Counted from the first letter of the stretch, positions 35,851 through 48,213 are shown. The stretch is 64,000 bases of DNA from Ligula intestinalis (GCA_036362985.1 JAYGXS010000005.1:27555194-27619193), one strand, 5' to 3'. Numbers and translations: made by a program. The notes: a model not told the origin generated them from the letters alone.

Positions 35851-37631
35851 TTCCGTAGACCGGATTTGTTTTTTCCCAGTAAGTAGAAATAATACACTCA
35901 AGGACTGTGTTTGAATTTGCTACACGTTTAAATGCATAGAAAGGTAACAGCCGGTAGTATGAACAAGCACAAATATGAGTGGTTGTTCAGTATCAGCTAT
36001 ACAGAAATTATGGTGATGGCTCACTAAGGGACCATTGTCAGGTAACAGGACTATTCATACTGACTGTAATACCGTTCGTATTATAAGAACTCATATTGGA
36101 TTCCGAAAGTGCTTAGAGTGTTTCTGTGAAGGATAGACAGAGTAACGTGTTAAAAGCAACAGGAATTGATTTTATAATAGAAGGTTGGACTTTTTTCAAC
36201 CCCTCAAGCATATTCTTCCCCACCGGCCGATGTCCATGCACAAGATGTAGTTATGACTATAAAGTTTGATCTTGAGCCATCAGATGCATTCACACTTATT
36301 TTCTATTAATTGCCATATCTTCCTGTGTAGTTATGTCTCCATCAATTTACGCACCCTCTATTCTGCACTGGTGGACTTGCGGTCATTTGCATGCTCCGAT
36401 TACATAACAGCATACCTAATCCTGTACTCAATCTATATAAAACCGGGTAATTTCCTTCCTTGAGGAAGTACAACAGGATTTGATGGAATTAAGTGGGCCC
36501 CAAATGAATGAGGAGCCTTGGATCACACCAAAAAAAATCCCGTCATACGTAGATGCATGTTGCAAGGTCGCGTTTTCAACGTCAGAAGTCGGGCTATCAT
36601 AAAAGAGCAACAGCGTGTCTGGAGTCAATCCTCCGGGCCGCGATATCAGTTCCATTAAGTATGCGCGAATGCGTGTTAATCACTATCTGCAGCCTACTTA
36701 ATTCAGCGCTGCTTTTTGCACATAAAATCTATTTTTTCGCTCCTTTCATAAGAAAAATAGTGACGTTTGTATCACTTTTGCATAAATGTGACAGCTGTTT
36801 TTTTTGGATCGACTAATCAAGCCTAATTTTAGAGGTGTTTCTTATTGCATGATATCGTAAAAACCTCGTGTCTGTGATAAAGAATGTCCCAAAGATAGGT
36901 TTGTAGTAAGAAAATTGTATAAATCGAGATATTTTCCATCTTTCTTGCATCGGCCGGAATGTCAATTTTTTAACGTCCGCAAACTGCCGACAAACGCAAA
37001 GTTAAGGCGCAGTTATTTTGAAGATAAATAAATGCAGGATAAGTGGCGATCAATTTAGAGATTAACTTGTTTTTAAACAATGGAATTCATAATCATCTGA
37101 CTAGATGCAGTTCAAATGACAATGTAGTCGAAAGATTTTCCAAAGAGTAATTCCACTTTTAAGGGATTTACACGGTGTTTTTCGGCCACACTGTTGGCAA
37201 CTCAATCGCCATAATAAGCAGTATACGACCTTTTGGGGTTATTATAAATAAGTCCATTTTGAGACCACGCCAGCAATGAGGAAGTTTGCATTTTACCAGT
37301 GCTTTCTTATGACCGAGAATGTATAGCTAGGTACCTATGTTCAATACACCATTTTTGTTACTGTTTGAAATCCAACACATCATCATGCATAGGTGCAAAA
37401 GTGTTGTTCCGTTGGAATTACGCATAACCTTAGTCAAAACCTTGGTTTATATTATTTTTTATCACAGCGGTTCCCACATGCATAAGTGATCAGTTTGACT
37501 GTTAATTGGAGGCATTTTTGCAGGGCAAACTTCCTGAAAACCTAAAAGCACAAATTGCATTGTATCTCGGTGTGGCGATGGTCATGGTCACCTAATAAGC
37601 AGCATAACAGTATATTGTGTTAGAACGACGG
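35851..37631. other. No gene recognised
   Basis: Short open frames only (for example 36428-36655 minus, 75 codons); none with a recognisable motif. Confidence 0.55.
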
Positions 37632-38205
37632 GTTCAGCGTCGATAGTGCTATTACAATGCAATTTGACTTGTTTCACCGTTGAATCACGCCCTGTTGAAA
37701 TACCCAAGGAAGGACACAATAAGAAAGGCATACATTGTGGATCCACCGAGAGGCGGTTTGCATTGTGTACAAAACCCAGAGGAACTGTGCCGGGTGGTTG
37801 TGCCGCTGGGTTGATTTCCAGCGTTCTCGATGTCATCTCTATCCGGCGGGGCTGCAACTCTTTGTGTCCCGCCTCGGGCTGAGCCCGGAATTGGGAGCGG
37901 ACTGGTGTCACAACCCGTCTGCAGTTGCAACAACCTCTGTTGGGTAGTGACAGTGGGTTATAAGAGATTGTCTGCGGTTTCTCTTGTGGCCTGGTTGGCC
38001 ACAATGGGATAACGTCACGCGACCAGTTGACCCTCGGGCTTTATGTAGCCTCTTGTGAGTTCCTGCTTGCGTGTTTGCGTGCGCGCGTGCGGTCTAAGGT
38101 CCCTCGATTGGTCACCTCGCTTGTTATGCGGTCCGAGGAAACCAACAAATACATTTTGGCTAAGCTCGACGCCTCAGGAACGCCTCCAAACGTTGCTAGC
38201 ATTTC
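37632..38205. repeat. Dispersed GC-richer repeat R, copy 1 (about 570 bp)
   Basis: This shares ordered blocks with 47362-48035: ACGCCCTGTTGAAAT-CCCAAGGAAG, GGAACTGT, CCGCTGG, CCAGCG, GGGAGCGGACT, GTTGCAAC, TCTTGTGGCCTG-TTGGCC, and CGACGCC-AG. It is clearly GC-richer than the flanks. Size and mobility would fit a solo LTR or a nonautonomous element, but no coding part or unambiguous TG...CA ends were found. Confidence 0.75.
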
Positions 38206-39187
38206 GTTCGCCTAATATCCTAACACATTGTATATCCGACATGAAAAATGGACTAAAAGGTTTGCGTTTGTGCTAGAGCCTAAATTACGCGAATATATTT
38301 TTTTTTGGAAACCACTCTTCTGTGTTGTCTTTTTTTTTCTTTCTGGCTATTTGCTCTACATCTTATCTGTGAATGAGCCGCATTCCATACAATTGCAGTA
38401 TGCCAGCAGAAAAAATTCAATAAACCTGATCAGTGTAAATCGGTGTCCCTCAAGTCTGTGCGACAAACGATAACAGACGAATTGTGACATGTGCAAGCAC
38501 TAGGGGTAAGACTTCGTGTAAACGTCATGATGAAATGTGGGTTGGTAGTTAAGCATAGATTTTGCCACGTTATTTTGGTCAAATGAGTAGATTTAATCCT
38601 CAGAAAGCCCTTTAAAATGGAAAACTGCATTTTATTTCATTTTATTGATAGGAACAGCCATTTTGTAGGCTTATTTGGGAGTAACCTGGTAGTGAAGACA
38701 CTTCCTATGTTATAAAATAAGGCAGCACAGGGCCTTTATTTCTCTGCATTCTGCAATTAGATAACCCCAAAATAAGCAAGAAAAGCATAAAGCCTTCCTC
38801 TTCTTAAACCGACATGGTAGTCTGAGATTGCTCAAATGCAAATTTACGAAGATTTAGCCAAAAAATACAGTAACGAAAAGACTTTGTTCGCATTTTGTTT
38901 CACCGCACCAATTACTTGCGAGGAAACTTAAACTGTTCATATGTTATCTTAATTATGTAGAAATACTATTTCTGTAAACTAATCTTGACGCTTATGTTTA
39001 TTTTAGAAATGAAACCGTTAGATGTGTAGTAATTATATCAGAACCTAGTATATACGTGGCCACTATTTTTGCAGTTGCAAGTTTCTAGCATAACTTAAAA
39101 GTAATAAATTTCCACATATATCTATATCACAGCTGATTAGACAAGCCATTGTGGGGTTTGGAAAAGATAGCTTTTCCAAAATATTTT
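38206..39187. other. No gene recognised
   Basis: AT-rich sequence with short open frames only and nothing I can name. Confidence 0.55.
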
Positions 39188-39620
39188 GAAGCTCTGTGCA
39201 GCCGTACCTGAAATTTGCTATAAAAGCATGGATAACTTGGACCTTCCAAGTTGGTTCCGTCTTAAAGAAGGCCAATCAACGAGCGAAGAAAATGGTCAAA
39301 GGTCTGGGAACACTGACCTTTGAAAGAAGACTGTCAGCCCTCGGCTACTTTCCACTTGCTACAGACAACTTCGAGGGTCCTCATTCTTACCTACCGTATT
39401 GTTCCTGACAATTTTTTATCTAGACTAATACGCTAATTTTGCGCGGGCATCCTCTTTCACTACGTCTCGGTAAGAATCGACAAAAGAAAGCTCTTTTTCA
39501 GCAACAGAGTACTTGCGCGTGGAACGCCATACCCGAACATGTCGTTCTCTCCACTTATGTTAATTCATTTTTTAGAAGACTGGCGATGCATCAAGCACAC
39601 GCCCACATACCTGTCATGTG
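39188..39620 (+). pseudogene. LINE (CR1-type) RT C-terminal fragment
   Basis: Plus strand: VQPYLKFAIKAWITWTF, KKANQRAKKMVKGLGTLTFE, RRLSALGYFPL, then after stops RGHPLSLRLGKN, FQQQSTCAWNAIPEHVVLS and VNSFFRRLAMH. This is the conserved end of CR1-type ORF2 (usual wording LEFAIQAW, RATKMV, RLSLLNLFPL, RGH, WNALP, FK.RLD). The fragment starts after the active site, the usual 5' truncation of LINE insertions. Two stops near 39408 and 39425 interrupt it. It differs in wording from the 24 kb and 41 kb LINEs, so it is a separate family or an older copy. Confidence 0.85.
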
Positions 39621-41040
39621 AAAAGATGTTGCATCACATTGTAATGCAACACACGATACTACTTACGATACATGAGTAGCCATACTTTTGTGATAATTGT
39701 GTCACTATTTCGACTAATTGACATCTGTATTTTACCGGAAAATGTAATCGAAGCATATTTTAATTTCTTGTATCCTTATATTTGCTATCAGCTTATTAGC
39801 AATAGGGAGTGCAAAGTCGTTCGCCTATCTTTCACTCAGAAAACTGATACTGGTACAGACAACATGAACTTTCTTCATTTCCAGCCAAATTGTATCCGTT
39901 ATTTTCCGATCAATTTAAAAGTTGTAATTTTTTTCCATTTTCCCTTTCGACATTAATCTGTAAAAACGTTGTATGCCTAGATATAGGTCAACTGAATATC
40001 TAATACCAGTGCTTTTTAGACGTAAACGTTTTAAGGAAAATGTATTACTTAAGCTCAGTAATAAGAATGGCAGCATTCATTTTAATTTGTTGGATATATA
40101 CATAAAGCTATTGTATTTCTGAGTTATTTGAGTGTTGTTGAGCAAATTATATTGTTCTTACCAAACAGTTAATATTTATAAGCATTTTAAGCAACAAATT
40201 TGCTTTAAGTTTTTCCTAATTCTTTCGAAGTTTCCATTCATGCACTAATGCCGGTCTGCAATTGATCAGTAATCTTTCGCATGCTGCGGCATTTTGCACG
40301 ACTTCTCCGCGGTTCTGTACAAGCACAAAACATATATATCAGCACTTTGCCGTAAGCCGTTTATCAAGAAAAAGATTACGAGCTTTACGTAGTACGCGCA
40401 AACGCCGTGTCTCGTTTTTTTAAGTGCGCTGACGAGCAAACACCCTCTCCCTGGTTTCACATACAGTAGGTGCACATTCTCATAAAAAAAGGTTGAAAAA
40501 CGTAATGAGTGTCATTTTGCGGGAAGTCAGCACACGCGGCTTGCCCCTTTTCTATCATAGCAATAAAGTTAGAATTGTAAGTAAAAAAAGTCAGAATTTG
40601 GTTAGGAATTTACTATTAACTCGATTTAAAAAAAATTAATTTGCCCAAAAAATCTGCTAACTCAAGAAATGGTAAGCTGAAAATTTACTGTTGCAGTGTG
40701 AAATAAAAGTGTGTTTAAGGCAAGTGAATTGTGAAGGATGGCAAGCTGATACAGAATAATTACCTGTACAAAATTATTATAGACTAAATGTTTTCCAATA
40801 ACATTTAAACATGCACTAAATGTGTCAGAAATGCGCGTAGTCAACTTAGGTACAGTTATTTCCAAATTTTGAATCTTCGGACACATTTCCATTGTTAATG
40901 CACGAAAAGATTCTTGCGTGTTTTGTTTTTATTTCTATGGACAATTTCAAAAAGAATTATCTATTAAAATCACATCTTGGCTGTTGAGCGGAATAAAAAA
41001 ACGTTTACGGCCGCACATGGATAGGCTGGCTGTTTACTAA
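39621..41040. other. AT-rich stretch, no gene recognised
   Basis: No motif or repeat identified. The following 300 bp (41040-41343) is probably 3' untranslated LINE sequence, because it directly follows the ORF2 end on the minus strand and has no coding features. Confidence 0.5.
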
Positions 41041-41343
41041 AAGTAACATTACGGTTCAGTCAGTATCAGCATCAGTCAGTTTATTTGGAGTAAATGTCCG
41101 AAGCCCTTAAAAAAATCCATTGAAATTGTACAGGAATGCATAAGTGTTTCTTAAATATGCCAACACTGTTACAAATCGTTTTTTTGTGCAGAAGTGCACA
41201 GAAATAATTTGGAAAAATGAATTGTTGAAGAGATGCCGCGTTTGGGAAATGGCAGCATACAAATGTCTCTGTGATCTTATAGTGTGAATAAATACGCTAT
41301 TGAAACCAAACGAGTAGTGCGATTGTTTGTAATGTTATGTCAA

Positions 41344-44324
41344 CTAGGTGTGAGGTGTAAATGTATGGTTATCCAGACGTCTCTTGAAGACGTCAACCAT
41401 GGGTGCATGCACAATAGACTCGAGCAAGGAGTTCCACTGTCGAATAACCGTTTTAGAGAAAAAGGATGAAAGTTGGTTTGTTCTGCTTAGTTCCTTCTTC
41501 AACTGGCAGTCATGTCTTCGGAGGTTCCTTCTTGGGGTCATGTGAAAGAGATCCTCCTATTCGACATCCAGGCTAGTTCCCCTTAGTAACTGAAAAGTTG
41601 CTATAAGGTCCCCTCTGCCTTGTCTATAATGGAGGGGAAAGAGGTTTAAAGCAGTCAGCTGCTGTTCATAGGTGGAGTGCTTGAGTTCAGGGACCACCTT
41701 GTTAGAACGTGGTTGAACACCTTCGAGAATCCGCATGTCTTTCTGAAGCCAGTGCTGCCAAGCCTGTATCTCATATTCCAGATGCTGCTACACGTATGTT
41801 CCACATGCTTTTCCGAAGACATTGGTATTCAGGTTAATGAACGTCCTTCGTATGGCGCCCATGACCGACATTGCTCTCGTTGCGGCTTTGGAACTATGTG
41901 CGGTTAAACTAAGATCGTTTTCAATAAGAAAACCTATGTCTCTTTGTACACTTAAGTTTTTGAGTCGTTGGCCTCCCAAGATATAATGTCACGAGAGTGC
42001 AGTTTTGCGTCGTCTTGCTGATAGTATATGCATTACTACACACTTTTTGGGGTTGAAGTTCATGCATCAACGATGGCTGCAACAGTGCAGTTGGTCTATA
42101 TCCTTTTTTAAGATTTGGAAATCCCTTTCGTTTTTCATCTCCCTCAACAGTTTGAGATCATCAGCGAAGAGAACTATGCCAGATATAATTTCTCAAACGA
42201 GGTCATTTACGTAAATGTTGAAAAGGAGCGGCACAAGAACTGACCCTTGTGAAACTTCACTTTTGACAGGTGCCCACTCTGATCAGTAGCCACCTGCAGT
42301 AAATTTTGACTACGGTCGCCAAGGAAGTCGTTAATCCAGTTCAGGAGATTCCCTGTTATCCCAAAGTCGGTCAGTTTTTGGATGAGTCGCTGATGTGGAA
42401 ATCGATCAAACGCCTTGGTGAAGTCAAAATAAGTGACATATACTGGGTGTCCTTCATCCATGGATTTTGTCCAGTGTTCAAGCGTTGTGATAAGATTTGA
42501 AAGACAATACCCCTTTTCATAGAAACCATGCTGGTCTGAGCTGATCTGGCAGCGAAATGAATCGAACGATTTAATCCATTTTTTGATTATACTTTCCATC
42601 AGCTTGCAGCAGATGCACGTAAAACTATCCGGTCGGTAGTTGGTGATAAAGAGTCGCGATTCCCCTTTATGGATGGGTATGACATTTGCCAACTTCCATG
42701 TTTCAGGTAGTTTACCAGCTTTGAGCGATTTTCGAAAAATTATACTGAGTGGCTCCGCTTATTCATCAGATAGTTCGCGTAGAGGTACCACTGGGATCTC
42801 ATTTAGTCCAGGTGACTTGGCCGTATCCAACTTCTTTAACTCTGTCAAAGCTGTCTGCGGTGTATATAATACAGTGCTTATAATTGAGTTGTTGACGGCT
42901 TGTGACAAAGGACGTGGCTGGAGAGGTTGCTCCGTCTTATAGACACCTTGGAAGAATTCTGAAAAAAGTTTGGCTTTTTTGAGGGCCACTACTCAGATTT
43001 TAAATTTTTTGGTCTTTTAAAGTTGCGAGATGGTCACGGTTCTTTGTAGGACTTCTGATGTAGGAGAAGAAGGCTTTGGGTTTTTGCGGTGCCTCTTCCA
43101 GCAATCGTTGTTCATACGAGGCTCGTGTTGCTCTGATGATTTTCTTGCAGAATTGGCGTTGTTTTCTATAGACCTGGAGCTTGTTTTGATCCTTCGTCTG
43201 TTGAAATATCTTCCACAGCTTGTGTTTCGTAGGGATCTCATTTTTACCGCTTTTGTCAGCCATCTTTGTCTGTTGCCCGTCAAACATTCCTTTAGAGGAC
43301 AGTACAATTCGATCAAGTTGTTTATTCTTGATTCAAAGATATTCCAACATTAATTTATACGCCCTCGGAACTATTCCGTTTATCTTGTAGGCTAAATCGT
43401 CAAAGTCATTGCCTCAAAGTTTTCCTGCCAGATATTTATAAATGGCTTGGAGCTTCTTTCGGGGACAGCTAGCAGCGTTGATTCCCACATCAATTTCATA
43501 TGACTAGAGGAGCCTAGGGGTGGAACTATATTTATTTCATCAACACTTTCCTTGTTTTTGGTAAAAAGAAGATCCAGCCAATTAAATATCTGACCTTCAC
43601 GCATTCGAGTCCTGGTTCGTACATGCTGAAACAGGAATTCGTCAAGTGTCATGTCTAATAGCATTTGATCGCATCCTTGTCTAGGGCCCTTACTGTTAAT
43701 CAGATCCCAGTTAATTGACGGGGCATTGAAAACGCCTACAATAATGCTGTTTTGTTTTTAAACACTCCTCGCGAAGTCGGGTGAGAACGGCTGATCTTTT
43801 TACGCAGGTTGATTTGGAGGCCTGTATACATCGCTAAAAGTCGTATTTTCAGCTTTGGGTACAAATAAGTGATATTTCAGCATCTCCAGGTCATTGTCAT
43901 TTGTACATTCGTCTGTGAGGATAAAGTCAACCGTACTTCTTGTATACAGGGCAACACCACCACCTCTTCTTATTTTTAAGTAACGTCTTAGCACCTGATA
44001 ATCATTTATTGGAATTTCAGTGTCTTGTATAGCTTCGGTTAGCCACGTTTCAGTTAGTGCAATTACATCAGGATGTAGCTCGACCACAAGTATTTTGAGT
44101 TCGTCAAGTTTATTAAGTAGGCTTTGCACGTTTCCATAATAAACCTTGCTTATGTGGAGGTTTTCACGTTGGGTTAATTGCCTGGCCGTGTGACTTTTGT
44201 TAGGATGACGGGCGTCCTCCGCACAAAGGGCCTTTGACGTCAGACAATCGCCAGATTGCGTATTTCCAGGACCTTCTTTCCTTGTTCTTTCAAGATGGCT
44301 AAGTCCGCCTTTAAGGTCCTCCAT
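41344..44324 (-). pseudogene. LINE ORF2: AP endonuclease plus reverse transcriptase
   Basis: Endonuclease: VYYGNVQSLLNKLDELKIL, DVIALTETWLTEA (catalytic Glu), RRGGGVALYTRST, YRPPNQ. The VGDFNAP motif reads VGVFNAP (about 43723-43736) and the SDH near the end reads SSH (about 43495-43510), so two catalytic Asp residues are lost. RT: KLDTAKSPGLNEIP, ANVIPIHKGESR, NYRPDSFTCICCKLMESI, QHGFYEKGYCLSN, TYFDFTKAFDRFPH (motif A), EVSQGSVLVPLLFNIYVNDL (motif B; usual GPLLF reads VPLLF), FADDLKLL (motif C, 42157-42168, intact), then SVQRDIGFLIENDLS, SKAATRAMSVMGAIRRTF and FFSKTVIRQWNSLLES at the C-terminus. The protein would nick DNA and copy the LINE RNA there. Frameshifts and stops lie near 43665-43800, 43380, 42990, 42700, 42270 and 41980. 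Confidence 0.9.
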
Positions 44325-44339
44325 TTCATCCTCTCCTTT

Positions 44340-44700
44340 TATGTGTACTCCTGTTAGAAAAAACCGTCTTGTGGTCGGGGATTCTTACTGTCGTTGGCTC
44401 GAGCAGGAGATCTCTCTGAAGCTCACTCTTAAAAATAAGTTTTGAAGGCCTCGGTTTCCGCCCTTGAGAATTGCAGTTGTCCTTACTATTAATTAGGCAA
44501 TGCTTCAGTATAATAAATTCATCCTCCTCACTAATAACATCCTTTAAGCACTCCTTAAGTCCTTGGTGTCCTTGTCAATTCTACTTTTTGGACTACAATT
44601 AGTTGATACAGGGAGCCCATGCAGAATAATGCACTGTGTACTATCCACCTCAACTGCGTCGCTAGGAATTTGTTGGATAGTCCGAGTGATTACAGAAAGG
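44340..44700 (-). pseudogene. LINE ORF1 remnant (RRM-type)
   Basis: On the minus strand, upstream of ORF2: AVEVDSTQCIILHGLPVSTN, KSRIDKDTKDL, then in another frame ECLKDVISEEDEFIILKHCL and RKPRPSKLIFKSELQRDLLL. The IILHGLP plus RPSKLIFKSE...RDLLL wording resembles the RNA-recognition fold of CR1-type ORF1 proteins, which bind the element's RNA. A frameshift lies near 44545. How far ORF1 extends to the right (up to about 44940) cannot be fixed. Confidence 0.6.
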
Positions 44701-44976
44701 GACTCGGTGCTTTGGCCATGAGGACTTGCGAGGCCAGGTAGTTTTTATATATGAGCGGTTGCTGTGCTGGGTACATCCTGCACTTTTGGTCCGAAAAATG
44801 AGCCCATAATTAGCGGGGATTTAAATTCGGAAAGTTCCTCATGGGTTGAAATCGGGCGCAAAATAGCAGTCCCGCAGACAGTTCGATATGTTTCTGTAAG
44901 ATTTTGATCACGGTGGTCCTCGTCGACGACAAATTAACCATTAATGTTCCTAGAGTAAGTAAAATGTTGCCTTAAA

Positions 44977-45047
44977 GTTGACTCGTAGTCTAGCGTTAAC
45001 GGCGTTCGCCTGTTGGTCCGACGTGCAGGGATCGATTCCCGGGCCAT
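44977..45047 (+). other. tRNA-like sequence (possible SINE head)
   Basis: TAGTCTAGCGTTAACGG resembles a pol III A box (last position off), and GGATCGATTCC fits the B box pattern GWTCRANNC, about 35-40 bases apart as in a tRNA gene. The acceptor ends do not pair, so it is not a working tRNA; a tRNA-derived SINE head or tRNA fossil is more likely. It lies beyond the LINE ORF1. Confidence 0.4.
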
Positions 45048-45438
45048 ATATATTCTCGTTGACTTTCGACTCTTCGAAGAGGTCGATTTCCGCAAATGGT
45101 TCTGAAGGATTTTGCTTATGGAGCATGGAAATCTTTACGGTTTTCCTTACGTTGGCCTTGTCTCGGCTTTCTGTCGTCTCCGACATCGTGCCGTGCGTTA
45201 AAGTATGCGTATGTGTCTTAAGATTCTCTATCTCCTTTTCAGGCGTACCATGTCCTTCTGCATGACGGAAAAGGTTTGAAAAATTTCCGTGTGTGTTAAG
45301 CTTTCTTAGATGTTATTTGAGTCTATTGAAATCGGAGGACTTCTAGCCCTTTGAGCGCAGTGTGATTTCGTCGCATCAACCTTGCGATTTCCGCCCTCGA
45401 AATTACGGCTTGAGATTTCAAATCGGCATCAGCTGCAT

Positions 45439-45508
45439 GCCTCAGTGGTGTAATGGTAACGACCATTGTCAGTGAATTAGAGGTTTTGGGTTCGAATACC
45501 TATGGGGC
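45439..45508 (+). other. tRNA-like pseudogene or SINE head, 70 bases
   Basis: GCCTCAG at the 5' end and ATGGGGC at the 3' end pair at six of seven positions. TGGTGTAATGG is a perfect A box and GGTTCGAATACC is close to a B box (one mismatch at the final C). The anticodon stem does not pair well, so no amino acid is assigned. There is no CCA or clear pol III terminator. It is probably a decayed tRNA gene or tRNA-derived SINE. Confidence 0.5.
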
Positions 45509-47361
45509 CGAGACTTTTACAAGCTGATCTGTTCGTTTATTTTTGTCTCCCATAATAGATCGCTGAGAGAGTAAACGATATCAAAGCTATATGCAATATG
45601 AATAAAGCGTTCAACTGTATGAAAAGGTTATTGAAACGACTCAGCCGTTTGTAATGAACTGGAATCCGGGATAATTTTTGACAGAGGGAGATTTCACGGA
45701 GATGTTGCTTGTTTTGACATATGTCCTGCCGTGTCTTCAGAGGCTATAGTTATTGCGAAAGCGAATCAAATCGCCATCAACGAAAGTCTGCCAGAGTGCT
45801 AGGTGGACTGAAATCCCGAAAATAATAATTCCTACGGATGACGAGAAATTCAAACCGCAAGTTGAAGCGCGCGCTGTCTGTACTTTTACTTCTAATCAAA
45901 TTTATACCATCTTGTGCATTTAGAAATAAATTTACGTTTATAAAATATTTGTAAAATTATTTCTAGAGTTCGAGTGCGACGAGTAGCAAATTGTTTTGAA
46001 AATGCTGCTGAAAAGTTTACGAATTTCAGAGTTTTGCTTTGTTTGTCCATAAATAACGATTTCGTCCAACATATTTACCAAAAACTAAGCAATAAGAAAT
46101 ATTTTAAAAGCATTTACCTAAATAATGAGTTCGTTAGCATTCCTTCTTTGATAGCTGCCTATGTGGGTCAGGAGTTTATAATAGCCCAAACATGTCAACT
46201 CATTGACGAGAAAAAATAATTTTAGCAACAAAAGCCAAAAGTTAATAAGACTAAGACTAATTTAAAAATTTTCTAGCCAAAGTACATTCCTTGAAAAGCG
46301 TTGAAGGTAGATATTTCGAAGTCGAATCTTTGAAATTATAGGTTTTTCACAGTTAAAGTCAAGATCAAAATGGCATATTTTGACCGGTTTTTGATTTCTC
46401 TAAAACTAAGGGGAAAAAGTGTGCTGGAAATGAAAGAACTTACATTTCTAACTAAACCAGATCAGATTTCAATGCGTTCATTTACTTCAAGGTAGTGTTC
46501 TTTTATTTGAATTGGACAACAGAGTGACCCAAAATATCCTCCAAAAACTTTAAACATGATAATCTTCTACTTCTTCCGTTTGGAGTTTTTATTTTTATTG
46601 ATTTCCGTCTATTTTTTGAGAACATTTGGATGGATGTGGTTTACTAGGTTAATTAGAAAACATATAAGCTAACCAGGAAGTCATCTAAAGTCAAAAAGGC
46701 CTACTAATTTTGGCGTATTCAAAAACATTTTTTTGCGTCTTGCAAGTATACTTTTTATCCTAAGGGCAACAAACTTAACAGACTTGTAGACCAAACATGT
46801 TTACCTCCATTCATTAACCTTTTTGGACTCTTGTCCTGTATCTTTGATGTACCGTGACAGCACAATCACCGTTTAACCCCGCCTAAGGTCCGCAAATAGT
46901 TAACGAAAACAACGGAACAAAAACTGATTGCGTACACGTGGCCCATACGGTCTCTGCCTTTATTGCGCGTTCCCAAGAGAAAATTTGTCGAAAATGCGTT
47001 CGTATCTGGTTGCAATGTCGTATTTGGTGGTGCCAGCTTCAATAACATGAGGGCCATCCTAAGGCAGTAAAAACGAGTCGTTGGGGCAAAATTGGGAAGT
47101 TCCACGTCCGAGCGTTTAGCCTCAGCAATAAGCCTTCTGCCGATTAGATGTGATCAAACAGAATGCATTTTGATTCATGCTAAAACATCAGCAAACATGT
47201 CTTCCTTATCGCGGACATATTGGATGCCACAGGTAAACTGAGAGGGGCAATCTAGCTTACGAATCTCGCGATGCGAGTATCTGTCGGGAATATAGGAAAG
47301 TGTTTGAAATTTCGAACAAATAGGTTTATGGTAAAGAATTCGCGGCTGAAGACAATGTAAG
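45509..47361. other. No gene recognised
   Basis: Short frames only (for example 45974-46219 plus, 46866-47105 minus), without recognisable domains or repeats. Confidence 0.55.
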
Positions 47362-48035
47362 GAGATTGTGCGTCGTTACTGCTATAACGATAGAATCTGA
47401 CTTGCGTCACTGTCTAAATACGCCCTGTTGAAATCCCCAAGGAAGACCGTTTATCTGCGCATGTCTCAGACCTGTTTACGATTACATATGACTAAGGATT
47501 CCCAATGGAATCCGAAACGGCAGGAAAATAATGTCCTTGTTCCAGTGATCGCATTTTCTTCGGAAGAACTCCATTGTTCTTGAATCCCCCGGAGGAGGGT
47601 TTATTGTGAACAAAACCAATAGGAACTGTCTTGGCTTGTTGATGCCGCTGGTGACCTCCAGCGCGCGCTTTGTTCCGCCTAAGGGGCAAGCCCCAGCATA
47701 GGGAGCGGACTAGCGTGTCCTCGCTATTTGGTGTGGCTGGAACGGACTACGGTGGCCTCCCGTCCGCTGTTGCAACTCCCTCTATCTGCTGGGGACTGTT
47801 TGCTTATAATGGATTGTAAGTCACGCGGTATCTTGTGGCCTGATTGGCCGCATGGGCTGCCCGCGCCCGGCTGTGCCCGCCTCTGTTTGAGAGCGCACCG
47901 ATAGCCTGCTCTGAGATTACATGCGGGCCGCTTTATACGAACGCTATTGAACAACGCATCATTGTGGTGTCAGCGCCAGGTTCGACGCCTTAGGAGAACC
48001 GACAAGGTTGCTAGTCTTTGGTCAGGGTACGATCC
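47362..48035. repeat. Dispersed repeat R, copy 2, carrying a PLE tail
   Basis: Same ordered blocks as copy 1 at 37632-38205 (ACGCCCTGTTGAAAT, GGAACTGTC, CCGCTGGTGACCTCCAGCG, GGGAGCGGACTAG, TCTTGTGGCCTGATTGGCC, TCGACGCCTTAGGAG). It is about 100 bp longer because a PLE 3' end lies at about 47450-47565, between blocks that are adjacent in copy 1. Confidence 0.75.
47450..47565 (+). mobile_element. PLE 3'-end fragment with intact hammerhead-like stem
   Basis: The hairpin GGATTCC-CAAT-GGAATCC (47496-47502, 47507-47513) is a perfect 7-bp stem followed at once by GAAA (47514-47517), then CGGCAGGAAAATAATG and GTTCCAGTGATCGC. The last part matches the tail of the 57.35 kb PLE (GTCCCAGTGATCGC) and the 52.2 kb PLE (TTCTAGTGATCG). 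The box before the stem reads ATGACTA, two changes from CUGANGA. No coding part is attached. Confidence 0.65.
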
Positions 48036-48213
48036 TTAGTCTTTCTTCCTTTGAGTTGAGTAGAATATTCCTTTGATTTGAACACTCGTAAGCCGAAGAA
48101 CAACGAACAAGGTCGTTAGGGAAAGGAATTCGTTTATTGCCCCTTGAACGGGGGCTTAATGTTAAACAAAATTATACAAAGGTCCAATCAGGTATTTTTG
48201 CATGCGCCAAGAG

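Larger units (their letters stand above)
41040..44700 (-). mobile_element. LINE, CR1/jockey type, near full length
   Basis: Minus strand, right to left: ORF1 remnant (44340-44700), then ORF2 with apurinic endonuclease (43390-44324) and reverse transcriptase (41344-43290). The two-ORF layout and motif wording fit CR1/jockey-group LINEs. All parts are present in order, with about six frame breaks, so the copy is old but essentially complete. The 3' boundary near 41040 is not defined by a clear tail. Confidence 0.85.

Noticed and set aside
36428..36655. 75-codon minus-strand frame that reads protein-like
   Set aside because: No family, no splice acceptor near its start, and a length common by chance here.
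46866..47105. 79-codon minus-strand frame
   Set aside because: No motif or repeat support; treated as chance.
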